Shown here in pieces: positions 23,571-37,336 of a stretch of 64,000 nucleotides of DNA. The DNA is from Ailanthus altissimus (lineage: Eukaryota; Streptophyta; Magnoliopsida; Sapindales; Simaroubaceae): positions 3,360,001 through 3,424,000 of the forward strand of contig OX327694.1 in assembly GCA_946807835.1 (NCBI GenBank), given 5' to 3'. Position numbers and translations under genes: made by a program. Under the pieces are notes generated by a model, which was given only the letters and a program-made list of their open reading frames with translations, ran no database searches and had not been told where the DNA came from. Positions within the stretch are counted from its first letter, which is position 1. Each line of letters opens with the position of its first letter.

Positions 23571-25060
23571 GAAGACGTTCTCTTTTGGTCCTTTTTCATG
23601 CGGAGCCTCTCATGACTAGTCGTTATAGTGACTAATTCATATAGGTCCTTAAATCAGTGCATTTCAAAATATTTCCTCATCGCAAAGGACATTCCTCTTA
23701 CTACCATAGGCACACAACCAGCCTCAGTGATTTATGTTTGACACTGTGACCTGAGCTTTCTTAATCGGTTATATATTTAGATATTGATTCACATGGCATC
23801 TGCATCACCTTAACTAAGTCGGCCAATGTGACTTCAGGTGGTAGCTAATAGAATTCGGCATGGAATTTATCTTTCATCTCTCTGGGAGAATAGAATCGTT
23901 AAAAACGAGAATGGTTATGATTTTTACAGTATTTTTTTGAATTGGTCAGAGATCTATTCTCAACTGGCAATCAACTTTGGCATAAGATTGGTATACCAGT
24001 GAAAGCAGTCTTTGTCAAAGAGTTGCCAAACAATCTTAGCTTCTAGAAAGGAGAAGAGTTGGCTTTTCCACACTAGATGGTAAACCTTGAAATATGCTCA
24101 AAGGTCATGATACTCTCCTTATAACAAAAAGAACTTTGAAATCTTATAACCTTTTGAAAAAGGGAATAAGGAATCTATATTATAAGGGTATGACTTCTTA
24201 TAGAACGACAGAGAAATTGATTTCAGATCCACCCCTATATTTAGTAAGGCTTCAACCAACATATTTCTATTAATCTCATTACCCTGATAGCTGACTAGTC
24301 TTTGTGGTTCTGTAGAGTCAAATTGAATCGATCTTGGTTAAGACTAATCGACTTATTCTTGCGTTTGTTGAGCAAGTTGGTGCATGCTCCTCAAGTTTAT
24401 CATATTTTCAACAAAATCATAACTGAAAATATGTTCAATTGGACTTAAAAATTTGTAGACTCAACTATCTTAAATCGCCTTAGGATACTAACTGAGCCAT
24501 GTTATAGTCGGCTTGTTATAGTTTTGGAGCATACGAGGCTTCTAGAGTTCTAGGCTACGTCGACCTTGTAGAAGAGCAATGAGCTCGATTTGGTTGTCTC
24601 ATTGACTCAAGGTTTTTTTAGAATGCTCCAACTAATATTTTGGTTATCTTTTATTAGTGGTCTAAATACTGCGACCATCTGATTAATGAGCATTGTGTTA
24701 AGCTGCTAATTCTACAAAGAGATTTGAGAAATCAGTCCCTGAATATCAATCATAGAAAATGGCCTAAGAGATGGGAGAGAATCTCTCAAAAACTCCTCCA
24801 ACTGTCGGCTCAATAAATCTTCTTCGACATTGGTTAGACTTGTTTCTTCTTTACGTGCAGAGTTTAATAGTTTTCTGATAGAACATAGGGTCATGGACAA
24901 CTCCTCCCCTTTTTTGCCACGCCAGATGATTCTGCGGGATTTTTTTTGGCATTGGTATTTTTATTACCCTCAGTCATATCTCTAGCTGCTACTGGCATAC
25001 AGAATATGATTCCACCGAGAGTGCCAAAAAGATGTTCGCGGATAAAAATTAAAGGGTTGG
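23571..25060 (-). mobile_element. degenerate retrotransposon-like sequence
   Basis: Slightly higher GC than the spacer and dense in short frames. The best minus-strand piece (24712-24900) is charged and leucine-rich, with the segment EEDLLSRQLEEFLRDSLPSL, and could be part of a gag protein. No polymerase motif is recognisable. It may be the internal part belonging to the neighbouring LTR-like block. Confidence 0.3.
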
Positions 25061-27300
25061 ATTTGTGTATGTCTAGTATCTTGTTAGAATGACGATCACT
25101 TTGAATTCACAAGGAACTAAGGTTAGGATTTTGTCAAATAAGGTAAAGTTAAATTTGACTTACAACGAGTAAGATTTAGGATAAACCTGGACTGTGAGAT
25201 AGCAAACAAACTGTAGAACTTGGGTACTTTGAGAGGAAGGACAAACAAAGTTTAACAATTAGGCTTAAAAAAAATAACAAGCAAGGGCTGCAATCCTAAA
25301 TTGAAAATAAGAAAAGAGAATAAAGTTAAATTGAGAGAAAATTATAGTATTATATTATTGAGTAGAATGATTAATTACAATGAAAAATTAAGCTTTTATA
25401 TAATTTTTAAAAACTCTATTCTAAATCTAATTTGAAAAAAGAAAAGAATTCGAATCAAATAAGTCTTTTTATGGTAATAAGCACCTAATACGAGTTTAAT
25501 AATTGACTCTTTACTAATGTATATAAAAAGAAAAAACTCAAATAAGCCCACTTTATATATTTTTGAGTTTGCGTCAACAACAACATATTAATTCCACATT
25601 AATTGACTTTGAATCACGAATGTATTATGCATTTGAGATTGAATCCGGCTTAATAACACGTAAATTCACACACATTAATCAAATTTTCTTTAGAAACAAT
25701 GGAGTAAAAGCAATATTTGGATGGCAGAAGGACCAATATATACATAGTGTAAGGAGTATAAAAGTGAATTGTCAAGTGGCGTCAATGGAGCGTGGCGATG
25801 GGGTATAGCAATATGCCAACATCTATATCTAATTTGACTTTTATATATTTTGTTTTCAAGGGTCAGCGCCGTAATAATTTGTTCAACTAACTCTAAAATA
25901 TGCTAACATGCCTTAGCGTTAGGCGAGGTGTGGGACTGGGAACCAGCATGGCGTCTGTGCACTCACATTCACTTTCAGTGGGCACCGCCCCATCCCTTAC
26001 CTTATTATTTCACACACTTACGGTCAATACTACACAACCCAGCCACAGCCACAGCTCAGTTTCCCATGCAATCAATTCCATCCCACTCTCATTTTTCCTT
26101 CCCCTACTTTTTAATGGAAGCACAATTATCATTTTTTTTTTTTTTTGAGTTTGGTCAGTCTGTAACTTTTGATGCCTAACATTGTCTACTAAGTGATGTG
26201 CTTTAAAATTACAAACTTTCGCATGTCAAACAATAACTCTTATATTTTAAAATTCAACAAGTCGTAACAACGAGAAGGAAGCTGTGGAGAATTGCTGTAA
26301 CTAGATTATTCATTTCAGTGGGCTTGGTATTGTGAGGAGTGTGGACCAATAGTAATAAAATAGCCAACATACATTCCATTCTGCATAAAAGAGTTAACTC
26401 ATTTTACTTGCATGGTGGTTGTATGAAATTATGAATATCTACACTATCCATTAATGTTGGGGCATATAATGGACTAAAATGACCTAATAAGCTCATTTAT
26501 TCAGTCTCTCAGTGTCAACTCAAATCTTTCAAATCGGGAAAACTCACTTACTTGAGTCATTTTTGAACTCTAAACAAGGACTGATCATCTTGATTTCTGT
26601 GTAGCCACTGCTTTTGCTGTTTCATAGTTACTTCTTAAAACTGTTGTTCATGAAACCAATAAACAAGCTGCAGAGTAACGAAGTGAAGATTCCGACTCTT
26701 TTTAGAGTTCATATATGCACTAACATTTTCAACTCCTTGAGAGAGAGATTATCGGGAAGAACTGTACATGCAGGCAGATGATGGTGACATTCCAGGAGAT
26801 TTTACAATATAAAACAAATGAGTTGCTTCAGATTCATCCATTTGATGCAGAATTTGGATAAAGACAAGAACAAGTACTCTTTAACTATTTCTGAATATGG
26901 GATTCAAATGGACAAGATCATAAAAAAGATCTGAATCTCTCTATTATGTTTTCACATAATTATAAGATTATTACAAACCCATTTCTGAATATGGGATTCA
27001 AATGAACCCTATTCAACAAAACGAATAAAGATCACTGAAGAAATACTATATATGAATCTAGCTAGCTACCGCATACATATCATTAGCTTCAATCAACAAA
27101 CATTCATCTCCACCCTTCTGTACAAGATATCTCTACAGCATATACTCTGTCTAGGTATATGTATCTAAAATATAATATGGAATTTACCCAGAATCAGCCA
27201 AAGGAAAAAAGAAAAAAAAAACCTCTAGCTAGCGTATAAATAATTATCAAGCCTAAGTAATTTTGAAAAATATAAGATAAAAATAATTAATTGAACATAT
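25061..27300. other. spacer, including the 3' flank of the CLE gene
   Basis: No gene seen. A phrase TTTCTGAATATGGGATTCAA occurs twice, at about 26887 and 26976, about 90 bp apart. A run of T is at 26132-26146. The part nearest 27300 is probably the 3' UTR of the minus-strand CLE gene. Confidence 0.4.
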
Positions 27301-27344
27301 ATTATCTGAACATGGAGCGGCAGGCTCTCCCAGAAACTTCAGAC

Positions 27345-27596
27345 TCATCGCTTGTTGTGCAATGGATTGGATCCTGTAGGAACCTTTCTCTTCTCAGATT
27401 CGAATTCTCTAGCTTGGCTGCTGGTATAAGGACCAGAAACAGATGAAGAGTCAAAAACCTGCTGCTGCTGTTGTTTGGTTCTTCCTGAAGGACTGGAAAA
27501 GCTCCTGAATCGAGCTGCGTCGATCCTCGGAGCAAACACAACGAAAAGAAGAAGAAGAAGCAAGCAAATTTGCTGGAAGCGATTCATACTTTTCAA
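27345..27596 (-). CDS. CLE-family secreted peptide hormone precursor
   Basis: An intronless 83-aa frame with the layout of a CLE precursor. Residues 1-27 form a signal peptide with a long leucine/valine core (LLLLLLFVV). A variable, polar stretch with a run of five glutamines follows. The CLE motif is RKVPTGSNPLHN at residues 70-81, two residues from the end. Arginine at motif position 1, and proline, glycine, asparagine, proline, leucine, histidine and asparagine in the usual places match active CLE peptides, which are cleaved, hydroxylated and sometimes arabinosylated, then sensed by leucine-rich-repeat receptor kinases controlling meristem or vascular cell fate. The TGSNPLHN core resembles the CLE20 group. 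A second in-frame methionine at codon 4 is an alternative start. It stands alone in spacer DNA. Confidence 0.9.
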   Translation of the reverse strand: MKSMNRFQQICLLLLLLFVVFAPRIDAARFRSFSSPSGRTKQQQQQVFDSSSVSGPYTSSQAREFESEKRKVPTGSNPLHNKR

Positions 27597-29583
27597 AGAA
27601 TGTCTTTCAGAAAGATAGAGGTGGGAGTTTGAAAATTTGTAAAGGCAAGGTCGTGGTGTAGCTTGTACTTGTATATATGGCCTAGGCTCACCGTGGTCGG
27701 TCCATTTTTCTCAAAGTGCTCAATGTGTATGCATTTGTTTTATAAATCTTAAATGATATTGACCATAGGCAGGGCTTATTTTAGTTGGGTCCATGTGTTT
27801 ATTACCGTTTGATCTTAATCAAACGGTGATTTGAGTATTTGGGGGGTTTATCAGAAAAAGGGTCAAACGTGGAATCAGTGGCGTAGAATGGCGGTTGGGG
27901 GGTGGTGGAGGTCACAATTCAATTGGGACAATGACATAATGAAATTAAACCCAAACCCCATATATATATGTGAAAGCTTGGAGGGTAAGGGAAGCGATAT
28001 GTTGTTATTACTTCAATTGTTGCAAGAACCAAAATGCCCATCATTTTTATATTCAAAAACCCAAAAAAAAAAAGTTTTCTAAAAATATAATTTTAAAACT
28101 CATAGAAAACGGGATTTTGGTTTAAGCAAAAACGGCATTTGGGTGTTTCTTTTTTCTTTAAAAAAAAATATTTCATCATTCGTGTGTGAGTGTAAAATTT
28201 TTTTATTTGAAATAGAGTTAAAAATTCCAATTATTGGAATGAACCCTTATATTAAATTGTATATTTCTCTTTTAAAAAAGTTTAGCTCGAGCCTACTATA
28301 ATAAAATTATTTGGTATAAAATTTTAATAATTTATCTGATTTTATATTAATAATTTTAAAATGTAACATTATGTAGTCTTATTAATAATATTATATTTAT
28401 TAATGATTAAAAGACAAAGGGCATTTGGGTCATAAAAATAGTCAAAGGGCCAATACCGACGCACTTGATTATATTTGTAGAAATTAGAAGCGCGTGGTTC
28501 CAACGGGCAATAACAAATCAAACAAATACAGCATCATATAATATAAAATAATATAACCCACGTCTCATAAAGGTCGGCCGTGTAAATAGAAAATTTCATT
28601 CAACTTCCAATGACATGTCACCACGTGGCAAACCGAAAGACTTTTGGTTTTTTTTTTCTTTTTTCAACAGTGCCCCCAATAATATGAACATTTATACGAA
28701 GGCTTCTCGAAGAAGATGATATTAGTCACCAAACCAGCTAAATTTAATCGTGTGTTGATCAATTAAGTGGGTTTGTTTAATCTTGATTGGCAAGTTAGGG
28801 AAATTCTTCATATTTTAAAATGATGAAACTTTGAATAATGAGATTACTTTTCTCTGAATTATTTGATTAGACTGGAAACCCTTTTTGATGCACGGTTGGG
28901 AAAAAAAGATTTCTTTCTTTTTCTTAAATTCCCTTTGTAGGGTTATGACTGATGATTAGTATGCATGAAATTGATGAATCTCCTTTCTTGACTCATAATT
29001 TTCTTTGCCCTTTTCAGTAGTGTGAAGACAAGAAAATCCTTTTAAATGGAAAAAAACATGCTTGGCAAAATGAACAAGTTCATGGGTACTCAATGTTGAG
29101 TGTCATAAAGAAGTTTGTGACAAAAGTTTCATTGATCAAAGACTCTTCAGATTTATTGGTCTTTCATTAATATTAAACTGGTTGTCAATTTGAAATAATA
29201 AGAAAACTGTATTTAGAGCACTTCTTTAAATACTTCAATAATAAAGAATTTATAACATTTTTTTTTAAGTTTGAAATTTGATTTTTCCTCTCTAAAAAAG
29301 AAAAGAAGAAGAGAATTGTATATAAAATATGCTAAGCGATTAAATGATTGATAAAAAGTTCGAATCAAGATCTAAATTAAGAAAACTTTGTCGACCTAAT
29401 TGAGGAATGAGAATGATAAAAGTGTTGGTGAATTAAAAAAAAAAATGAAAGTAAGAAAAGGTCAAGGGATGACTTTCTTTTTTCTCATTCAAAAAGATAT
29501 GTAATATGCATATATAATGACAAAGAATTGCCGCGGCTCGCCCGCACGGATTCACATTCAAAATCTGTGTTCATTAGCCCATT
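27597..29583. other. CLE gene upstream region and AT-rich spacer
   Basis: The first few hundred bases are the promoter side of the minus-strand CLE gene. The rest is AT-rich without recognisable genes. Confidence 0.4.
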
Positions 29584-30545
29584 ATAAATGTAATTGACCC
29601 ACTCTCAGGAGCTTCTCTCATGCCGTATATAAGCTAAGCTAGCTGTCATTTTGATTAATTATTAACATCAAATGTATCACAGACTAAATCAAGGGCTACC
29701 CACATCTTCAGAACTCTCTCGAACTAAAGCCCACTTTCTACCAACCGCTGCTAGTCACCCTCACAAATTCCATCGGAGAGGGCCATTTTTCGGCCTCTCT
29801 CCGGTGGACCTCTTCTGTCTTCTTCATTTCTTCCCACTTTCACCTTAGAATTTCGTTTTTGTTTTGTATTTTATATTATTATACTTCCGCTTGTTGTTGT
29901 TCTGTTTCGGCGACGGATTTTATTTTGTGTTCATTTTGTCTGCCCGGCTGGTGCTGCGATTTTGCCGCAAAGAAGGGTGTTTGGAGTATGGTTTTATCAG
30001 CAATGTCCTGGACCTCTATTGAATTTGACCCTCTTAGGGTTTGCCGTAAACATTATTCATTTTAATTCTATCATAAATCAATGCTTGAATTTTTATTAGA
30101 CCTAGTTAAAGGTTGCAAAAGCATTGTCATATGCACTCACATAATTATTAAGAGTTACGGTAATTTGTAACTTAAAAAGCGACTAATTTTTTTTTTAAAT
30201 AGTATTTTATATTTCAAAATTTTCATCAATGTATATAATATATTGTTTCTGGATTCGATTTACAAGGCTTAAAGATTCTAAACTATTAAGTTTAAAAAAC
30301 TGTGGTTTACACCGTTCAAAAAATTTTGGTTCACAAAAGTTCAAAAGATAACATCAATTCAGTCTTTGAATCATTGAATCATAAACACTTTTTCTGAGTT
30401 AGTTAAAATATTGATTGTAATGTTGCTATGATCAGACTATAAAAAAGAATAGACAATCTACAATCTCCGAACTGGTCAGAACATTAATCATAACTCGATT
30501 ATTTTATTTTGTCAAATTTAAAAATAAAAATCTATACTCTTATCG
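29584..30545 (+). repeat. copy 1 of a diverged local duplication
   Basis: Two blocks recur in order at 31240-31825: AAATGTAATTGACCCACTCT... (about 29586-29695) and TAGGGTTTGCCGTAAACATT... (about 30035-30540). Between them copy 1 has about 340 bp absent from copy 2, including a CT-rich, 5'-UTR-like segment and a hairpin. Confidence 0.85.
29770..29807. repeat. perfect-stem-like hairpin
   Basis: CCATCGGAGAGGGCC and GGCCTCTCTCCGGTGG form a 15-16 bp stem with one or two mismatches around a 7-base T-rich loop. It lies in the part of the duplication unique to copy 1. Confidence 0.7.
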
Positions 30546-31239
30546 TGTTAGTAAGAGCAAGCCAAATCAGGAAAAATTGTAAAGTTTTGTATTAATTAAG
30601 AAGGGATTATATTTGGAGGATTTAGAATTGACTAAATTAGATTTAGGGTTATGAAACATTGAAGAAATGATAATGTTCTTGACGACAATGAATTTTCTTT
30701 CTTTCTTGGAGGCATTTTGAAGAGAGGAGAAATTGTGATGGTAGCAGCAGTGAGGACAGAAAATGAAGATGAGGAGACCAAAGGTAGGTGGCAGGCAGGC
30801 AGTTCTCCTTGCTAAGGGGTGATGGTGAAAATTAAAGGAGAAAATTAGTATTTATTAATTGTGATTTAAATAAAATATTATTTTATTTTTTATTGTTAAA
30901 TTTAAATTAAATAAATTAATTTGTGATTAGTTTTATTAAAATTATGCCACTTGTTTTATACAATTAAATTAAATGTACTAATATTCCTTTAAGCCTATCA
31001 AAATTAACGAAAAATATTAATGAAGGAAGGTGTTTTAGTCAATTTCGGAATCATGAGAGTATTTCAATCACACAAGATAAACCATGGGGTCCAACGGCCA
31101 TAAACTCTTATAATGATCAAATAATGGACTTTAAAAGAGGAGAATCAATGTGGGTGAATAAATATTTATATTAAGTCTTACGATGTTACTATTAGTAAAG
31201 TAATGTAGTTATATTATTTATGTGTTTAGGTGAATCATT

Positions 31240-31825
31240 GTAAATGTAATTGACCCACTCTCCCGAGCTCTCTCATGCCATAGATAAGATAGCTGTCATT
31301 TTGAAAGTTTACAAATTCAATTCTTGATTAATTATTAACATCAAATGTATCACAGGCTGACAGATTCTTGATTAAACATCACATGGGTCGTTGAATTTTC
31401 AGCATCATGTAGGGTTTGCCGTAAACATTATTCATTTCAGTTCTATCATAAATCAATGCTTGAATTTTTATTAGACCTAGTTAAGGGTTGCAAAAGCATT
31501 GCCATATGCACTCACATAATTATTAAGAGTTATGATAAATTTTAACTTAAAAAACAACTAAAATTTAAAAATAGTATTTTAAGTTTCTAAAAATTTATAT
31601 ATTTTTATTATTTAAAAAGAAGTAGTCGAAACTTAAAATTGTGACATTAATCAAAAGATGTAATTATCATTAATTAGAATACTAATTATAACGTGATTAT
31701 CTTATTTGATAAAATTTTAAAAAAGAATAGATAATTTATAATCTTTAAATTGATCAGAACATTAATTATAACTCAACTACATTATTTAGTCAAATTCTAA
31801 AATAGAGTTCTATTCTCTTATCATT
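31240..31825 (+). repeat. copy 2 of the local duplication
   Basis: Blocks 31240-31365 and 31409-31825 match copy 1 with substitutions and indels. It lacks the 340-bp middle section. Confidence 0.85.
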
Positions 31826-34800
31826 AATGACTAAAACCATCGAAGCATAAGTACACACAAACTCTTTTAAAAAAAAGAGACCATCTATCCTTGAGGGACT
31901 AAAATTGCCTTCACTTAGGAGGGTATTGAATATGAAACAATATTTGTTTGAAAAGTAAGCAAAAGTGAAACATGAAGGCACAATTACCAAAACACAAAGC
32001 ATCACTTCATTTTCCTGCCATATGGGTGTCCCAATTAAACTTGCCTCGTTATAATCTTTAGTGATAATACATAATGCATGATCTGTTTTGCCCAAAATCT
32101 TTCTTGCTCCAACATGTGCAAGTTCAAGAAATTACAGGTTAGTGGAAGAGATATAATCATGATGATGATGAAAATGAAGAGGATCTTGATTATTGAATAT
32201 GAATGGCCACCTAAAATCATAATGCGCGTCTAATCTTCCATATACAAGACACTTCAAAATTTCCAAATGTGACATCAAAACTTTGACAAATTTTTTATTT
32301 TCTTCTCATTTTGCAACCCAACAAGCTAACAAATTAGTAACAATGTTCCATCTTCATTTGATGTGTCATCACTTCTCCCACTTCCACAAAATTGCACATG
32401 TAGATTTCTTTGTGGGATTTCCGACTGAGATATGTATAGAGAGAACTGTATGCTTACCTATACTGCAATCTCATATTCACCTTTGGTAGTGATGACCAAA
32501 AAAATACCCATAAAGATCTGAAAGGCATCTTCATGATCATGCCCATTTTATTTTCTATCATAGTAAGTTTTTGCTGCGGCAATGCATTGAGTCTCTATAA
32601 GATCTGAAAGGCATCTTTTACTTTTCTTTTTGTTGGTTTTTTTTCTTTCTTTTTTTGCGGTGGTTGTGTAGAAAATCACTTGAGTGGGAAGTTGAATCAT
32701 GAATGAATCCAAATTTTGGGTGTCCATGGATATGATATTAATAACCTTTTTTGAACTGTTGATGAAATTAACCTTAATAAATATTTTAGAGAAGAGTCAA
32801 AACCAGCTGCCTTTCAAATTGGAAGAGAGAGAGAGAGAGAGCTTTTCAAAGTCTAGTGAATTATTTTTGTTGGGGTTTCATGTTCAGAGACTCTTAGTAG
32901 TCAATCACCCTCCATTTCTAATTCCTTTCCCTGTGAATTCATCTCAATGGCTTGATATAATGGCTGCATGATGAACTCTCTCTCTTCTTTTATAAAAGAA
33001 AATATTCAATTCTTGCAATTTAGATTCTATAAATAATTATTAATAATAATCTTATAAAATTACAATACAAATTTTATATCTAACTTTACACGATGTCTTA
33101 TGATATCTTATATATTTATTATTGATATAATTATTATATTAATAATAATTAAAAAAAACTCATTAAAATTACTCAATAAATGATAATAATTGATTTGTGA
33201 CACATCCATAAATAATATCCCAACTTTATATATATGACACTACTCATGTAAAATCCATATTTTTTATTAATTTAAAGTATTTTGAAAATTCAAAAGGTTA
33301 TTTTTACTTTTGAATTTGATAGATAATAGGATGGCATGGTTAAGATAAGGAAAAAAAAAATAGTTTTAAAATTTGAAAAAATGTGACTTTTTCTAAAAGC
33401 AATTTTTTGGTGAAAAAAGAAAAAAAAAACATAAAGATAACGTGAGGAGAAAATAGACGAGACGTGGGTTTTAGAATTTGTTATCAGAACTAGAAGAAGA
33501 AGCAAGTTTTGAATTGGGAAAATGGAGATGTAATCCAATGGAGGAGGTGAAGCCAACTTTAAGTATGCAAAAGGATTTGAAGTAAATCAAGATTAAGCTA
33601 TTTGAACGGTGAATGAAATATTACATTAATTTATTTTTACGTATAGTTATATTTTCTAAAAGATGAAGTTTTATCTATTTAATTTATTGAGACCATATTA
33701 CTTTATTTTATTATAAAAGTTTTATACGTAAATAAATTTTAAATAGAAGAATTGTGGTAATCAGTTTTGTTGTTTTGAGAGAATTTATTATTATTTATTC
33801 CATTAACCAAGTTATTGGTTTGCATTAGAACTAGCCATGGATACAAAGAAAATCTTTTGCAAATGTTGAAAAGTTGTATGATTAGTTTATAACATTGTCT
33901 TAAGTGGTTGCAATATTTTATTAAGAAGTAAACTTAAAGACAAATTCATGATAATGATTCTTCCATGTGCAGCTATATAAATAGATACAATATTAGTTTT
34001 ATTTTAAAGCAATTTTTCTGAAACTTAGTTGCTATAGATTATTGAATTGCATATTTTACCTGTATCACTTTGTTAAAAAAATAATCTATATTTTAAAAAG
34101 AATGCTTAATTTTTTTTTTTAATTTTACTAAGCGATTTTATGAAGAGTGAATTTCAATTTAAATATATTTTTTAGTTGAAAAAATCATAATTGATATTAT
34201 TAAAAAGAATTATTTTTAGTTTCAGTTAGTAGTATATTAATCTAAGAATTTTTTTGATATTATCATTATTGGTATATATTCTTTTTCACGTAAAAAAAAA
34301 AAGGATAGGAATTTTTATCTTCTTAATTAGTGTTATATTTACGTTTTTTTTTTAAATATAAGTTTTAGTACTCTTTGTCTTATGATTAGATAAAAATTCT
34401 AGTTGAATTATAATTTTTAAAGTAATATTATTATTTTTTTTTGTAAAAAAGGGGAGATTAATATATAAAAAAATTACAGTGTATTTTCATAATTTAAAAT
34501 TCTTCTTATCATGAATTAATCAGATATAATTTTACGTGAAAGTGAGTAAAAAAAGGAATAAGAAAGAAAGGAAATTTATTTTCTTACACGGAAATTGTTT
34601 TGGAGTTTTATTTAATACTTTAGTCTAATTTTCAAAGATTCTGTAATATGATAAAGCTAAACATTTTTTATGTGCAAATTTTGTTTGTTAAATGACTTTT
34701 CTAGCAACATTGATTATTTTTACATTCAAAAATTATTTCTTTGTGAATGTTATATATATATAATATTTTTACCTAAAAGTTTATTATTGAAGTCTGCAAT

Positions 34801-36746
34801 GAAATTTTTTAAAAATTTGATAGATTAATTATAAATTTATATTTTATACTTAATAATTTTTAATCACTTAACATGTACTTTTTTCTATTCAATTATAAAT
34901 TTAAATATAAATTTTTGGGATTTGTTCAGACATATATAGAGGTTTTAGACGATGTGTTTGAACACCTAACTCTTTGAAGCTATAGCTCTGCACATGCGTA
35001 TACAACCAATTAATATTTTACTCTGTTGTGCATTGTAATGCCATCAGATGTTGATTAGCTTATTCCTTTTTACTCTGCTCGTGAGTTGGTAGTTACATTA
35101 AGTGTATAATTCAATTATTCTATTGATTACTTAATTGGGTGTGTTTTTCAATTATTAGTATAGTTTTTAATTTAGTAGCTGAACAAATTTTATTTTATAG
35201 ATAGTAAAGAATTTTACAAAAAAATTTAATTTAATTTCTAGTATAGTTTTTAAATTATCAGCCTAATAATTTATTAAAAATAAATAAAAAATTTATAAGA
35301 TTTTCAACTACATACATAATAAAAAATATTTAATATTTTCAACTACATAATATATATATATATGTGTATATATATATATATATTTAGATATTGCATTTGA
35401 ATTTTAATGTATCCTAAAATGATCTATCTATATTATGTTAATATAGTTAATAAAGTATAAAAAAAAATAGTAATAAAATTTGTTCTTAGAGTTTGTGCTC
35501 ATCCTATTTTTCTCTACATTTTTTCCTTTCTATATTATTACGTTTTCAACTAGGCAATGTTTATATTATAAGGTTGGCCGTAAAGTGTTGTAAAGATTTT
35601 TGTTTATTTTTCATTTATTTGATGTTCATTTAGAGATATTTAGAATTGTGTTTATTAGAGATATTTTTTTAATTAATTTTGTTATTTAGTTTTTCTTGTC
35701 ACAAGATATATATATATATATTATGGTTATAATCTATAGAGAACTTTTAAGTGAAAATAAATTCTAGTAAGTTAGTTTTTTTTTTTAAAGTTAGTATTGA
35801 TTAGAGTTACGATCCTTCATAATTTTGAGAGAGACCAGGTCAAATCGTTTCAACCTATAAATTATATCAACATTGGTTTAGTCATTTAGTTCTTCTAATA
35901 TTTCCATTTGCCATTCCTTTTAATTCTTTTAATTGATTACATAATTTATTATATGATGAATACTTAAATATGTAATAAGATTATGTAAAATATCATAAAT
36001 TATATAAAAATTATAAATTAATTAAATAGTATTACGTGATAATATTACTCATTATATAATAAATTATGTAACTTACTAAATTTTATATATACATATATTA
36101 TTTTTCCTCTATTATTAGGCAAAAGAGTGTAAATTCTTTTTTTAATTAAATATAATATAATCAAACTAGCAAAGAAAGAAAGAAAGAAAGCAAAGCGAAG
36201 AGAAAATGTAATATAATAAAAAAGAGAGAGAGAGAGGATGCTAAGGTATGTTGGGTGGGTTTTTAATTGATAATTAATTGATACCTTAATGAAATCTTTA
36301 CAATATATTAGCGATTATTTAATCTCATTATCTTGAAACATCATGATTAGATTGATATGTATATTATTATTATTATTATGTCGCTGATCTTAATAATAAT
36401 ATAATGGTCAAATCAATGTAGATATATAATATGCAAAATAAGCCGGAAAAGGTTTTAAAATACTAATTATAAAATGAATATTTAAACATCAAATTGCACT
36501 TAGACATAATTAATCAATCTATCTATAAAACTATTTTGGGATTATTCACTAATCGCTATCTTGAACTTTACTATTTTAAAGCAATTATTTTAAATCCAAT
36601 GGGGGTTTCAAGTCAGGATTAATATGTTTGACAATAAACAAAAGCAGGGCGACGCGGAAATTTGACAATATACAAAAGTAGGCGACGTGGAAATGGAACA
36701 TTGGACTAATTCAAATGTACATTTCATGAACTTCTTTGTTTGATGT
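31826..36746. other. AT-rich spacer with microsatellites
   Basis: No gene recognised. Simple repeats: GA run at about 32826-32841, TA/TG run at 35349-35383, TA run at about 35707-35720, GAAA run at 36174-36190, GA run at 36222-36236 and TTA run at about 36364-36378. Confidence 0.5.
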
Positions 36747-36754
36747 GTTATAAC

Positions 36755-37030
36755 GGATTTTAACACTATCTTTCCCTGCAATTTACACAAATTATATTTT
36801 GATGGCATTTTTAATTTCAATTATATTGTCACTCCTTCTTTTTAAATTAAAAAATAAAAATACTGTCAAAATTATATTTCTTTTATGACTAAATGATTAA
36901 AATATTCTTAAATGGTGAGAATATTTTTAATTTTTTAATTAAGTAGAAGGGGTGGTAATATCATTAAAACTAAAATTACTACCAAAGTATAAATTTTATA
37001 AACCTCAGGGGGTACAGTGTTAATATCCCC
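36755..37030. mobile_element. foldback miniature transposon, sister of the next element
   Basis: Inverted arms: the left end GGATTTTAACACTATC matches the complement of the right end (GGGGATATTAACACTG), and the arms continue inward for about 100 bp. Flanking 8-mers GTTATAAC (36747-36754) and GTTCTAAC (37031-37038) form a target duplication with one mismatch. There is no coding capacity. Confidence 0.75.
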
Positions 37031-37060
37031 GTTCTAACTTAGAATCATCAAATGGTGTAG

Positions 37061-37336
37061 GAAAATTAACACTGTTACCCATTTAGGTTGACACAATTTA
37101 TAATTTGACAGACGATTTTGGTTTTAATTTTATTATCACTCTTTTAACTTAATTAAAAAGATAAAAATGCCCTCAAAATTATATTTTTTTTGTCACATAA
37201 ATGTCTAAAATATATTTAAAAAAGAGAGTATTTTCGTCTTTTTAATTAAGTAGAGTGATTATATTATAATTATAATTAAAACTTACATCAAATTGTAATT
37301 TGTGCTAACCTTAAGGGTTGACAGTGTTAATACCCC
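37061..37336. mobile_element. foldback miniature transposon, second copy of the same family
   Basis: Same terminal word (TTAACACTGT at the left end, its complement ACAGTGTTAA at the right end) and the same length class as the element 30 bp to its left. The arms are rich in TTAATTAAAAAG. The flanks TGGTGTAG and TGGTGTGTAG suggest a target duplication. Confidence 0.75.

Noticed and set aside
25900..26179. Two overlapping 80-codon frames rich in serine, histidine and leucine
   Set aside because: They have biased composition and end in a poly-T run. There are no splice or domain signals.
29859..30065. A 68-codon cysteine-rich frame after a UTR-like stretch, as a possible secreted peptide gene
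   Set aside because: It has no convincing signal peptide and no known cysteine pattern, and copy 2 of the duplication lacks it. Kept only as part of the duplication finding.
36174..36236. GAAA and GA runs as a possible CRISPR-like or regulatory array
   Set aside because: They are simple microsatellites without spacers; CRISPR arrays are not expected in a plant nuclear genome.
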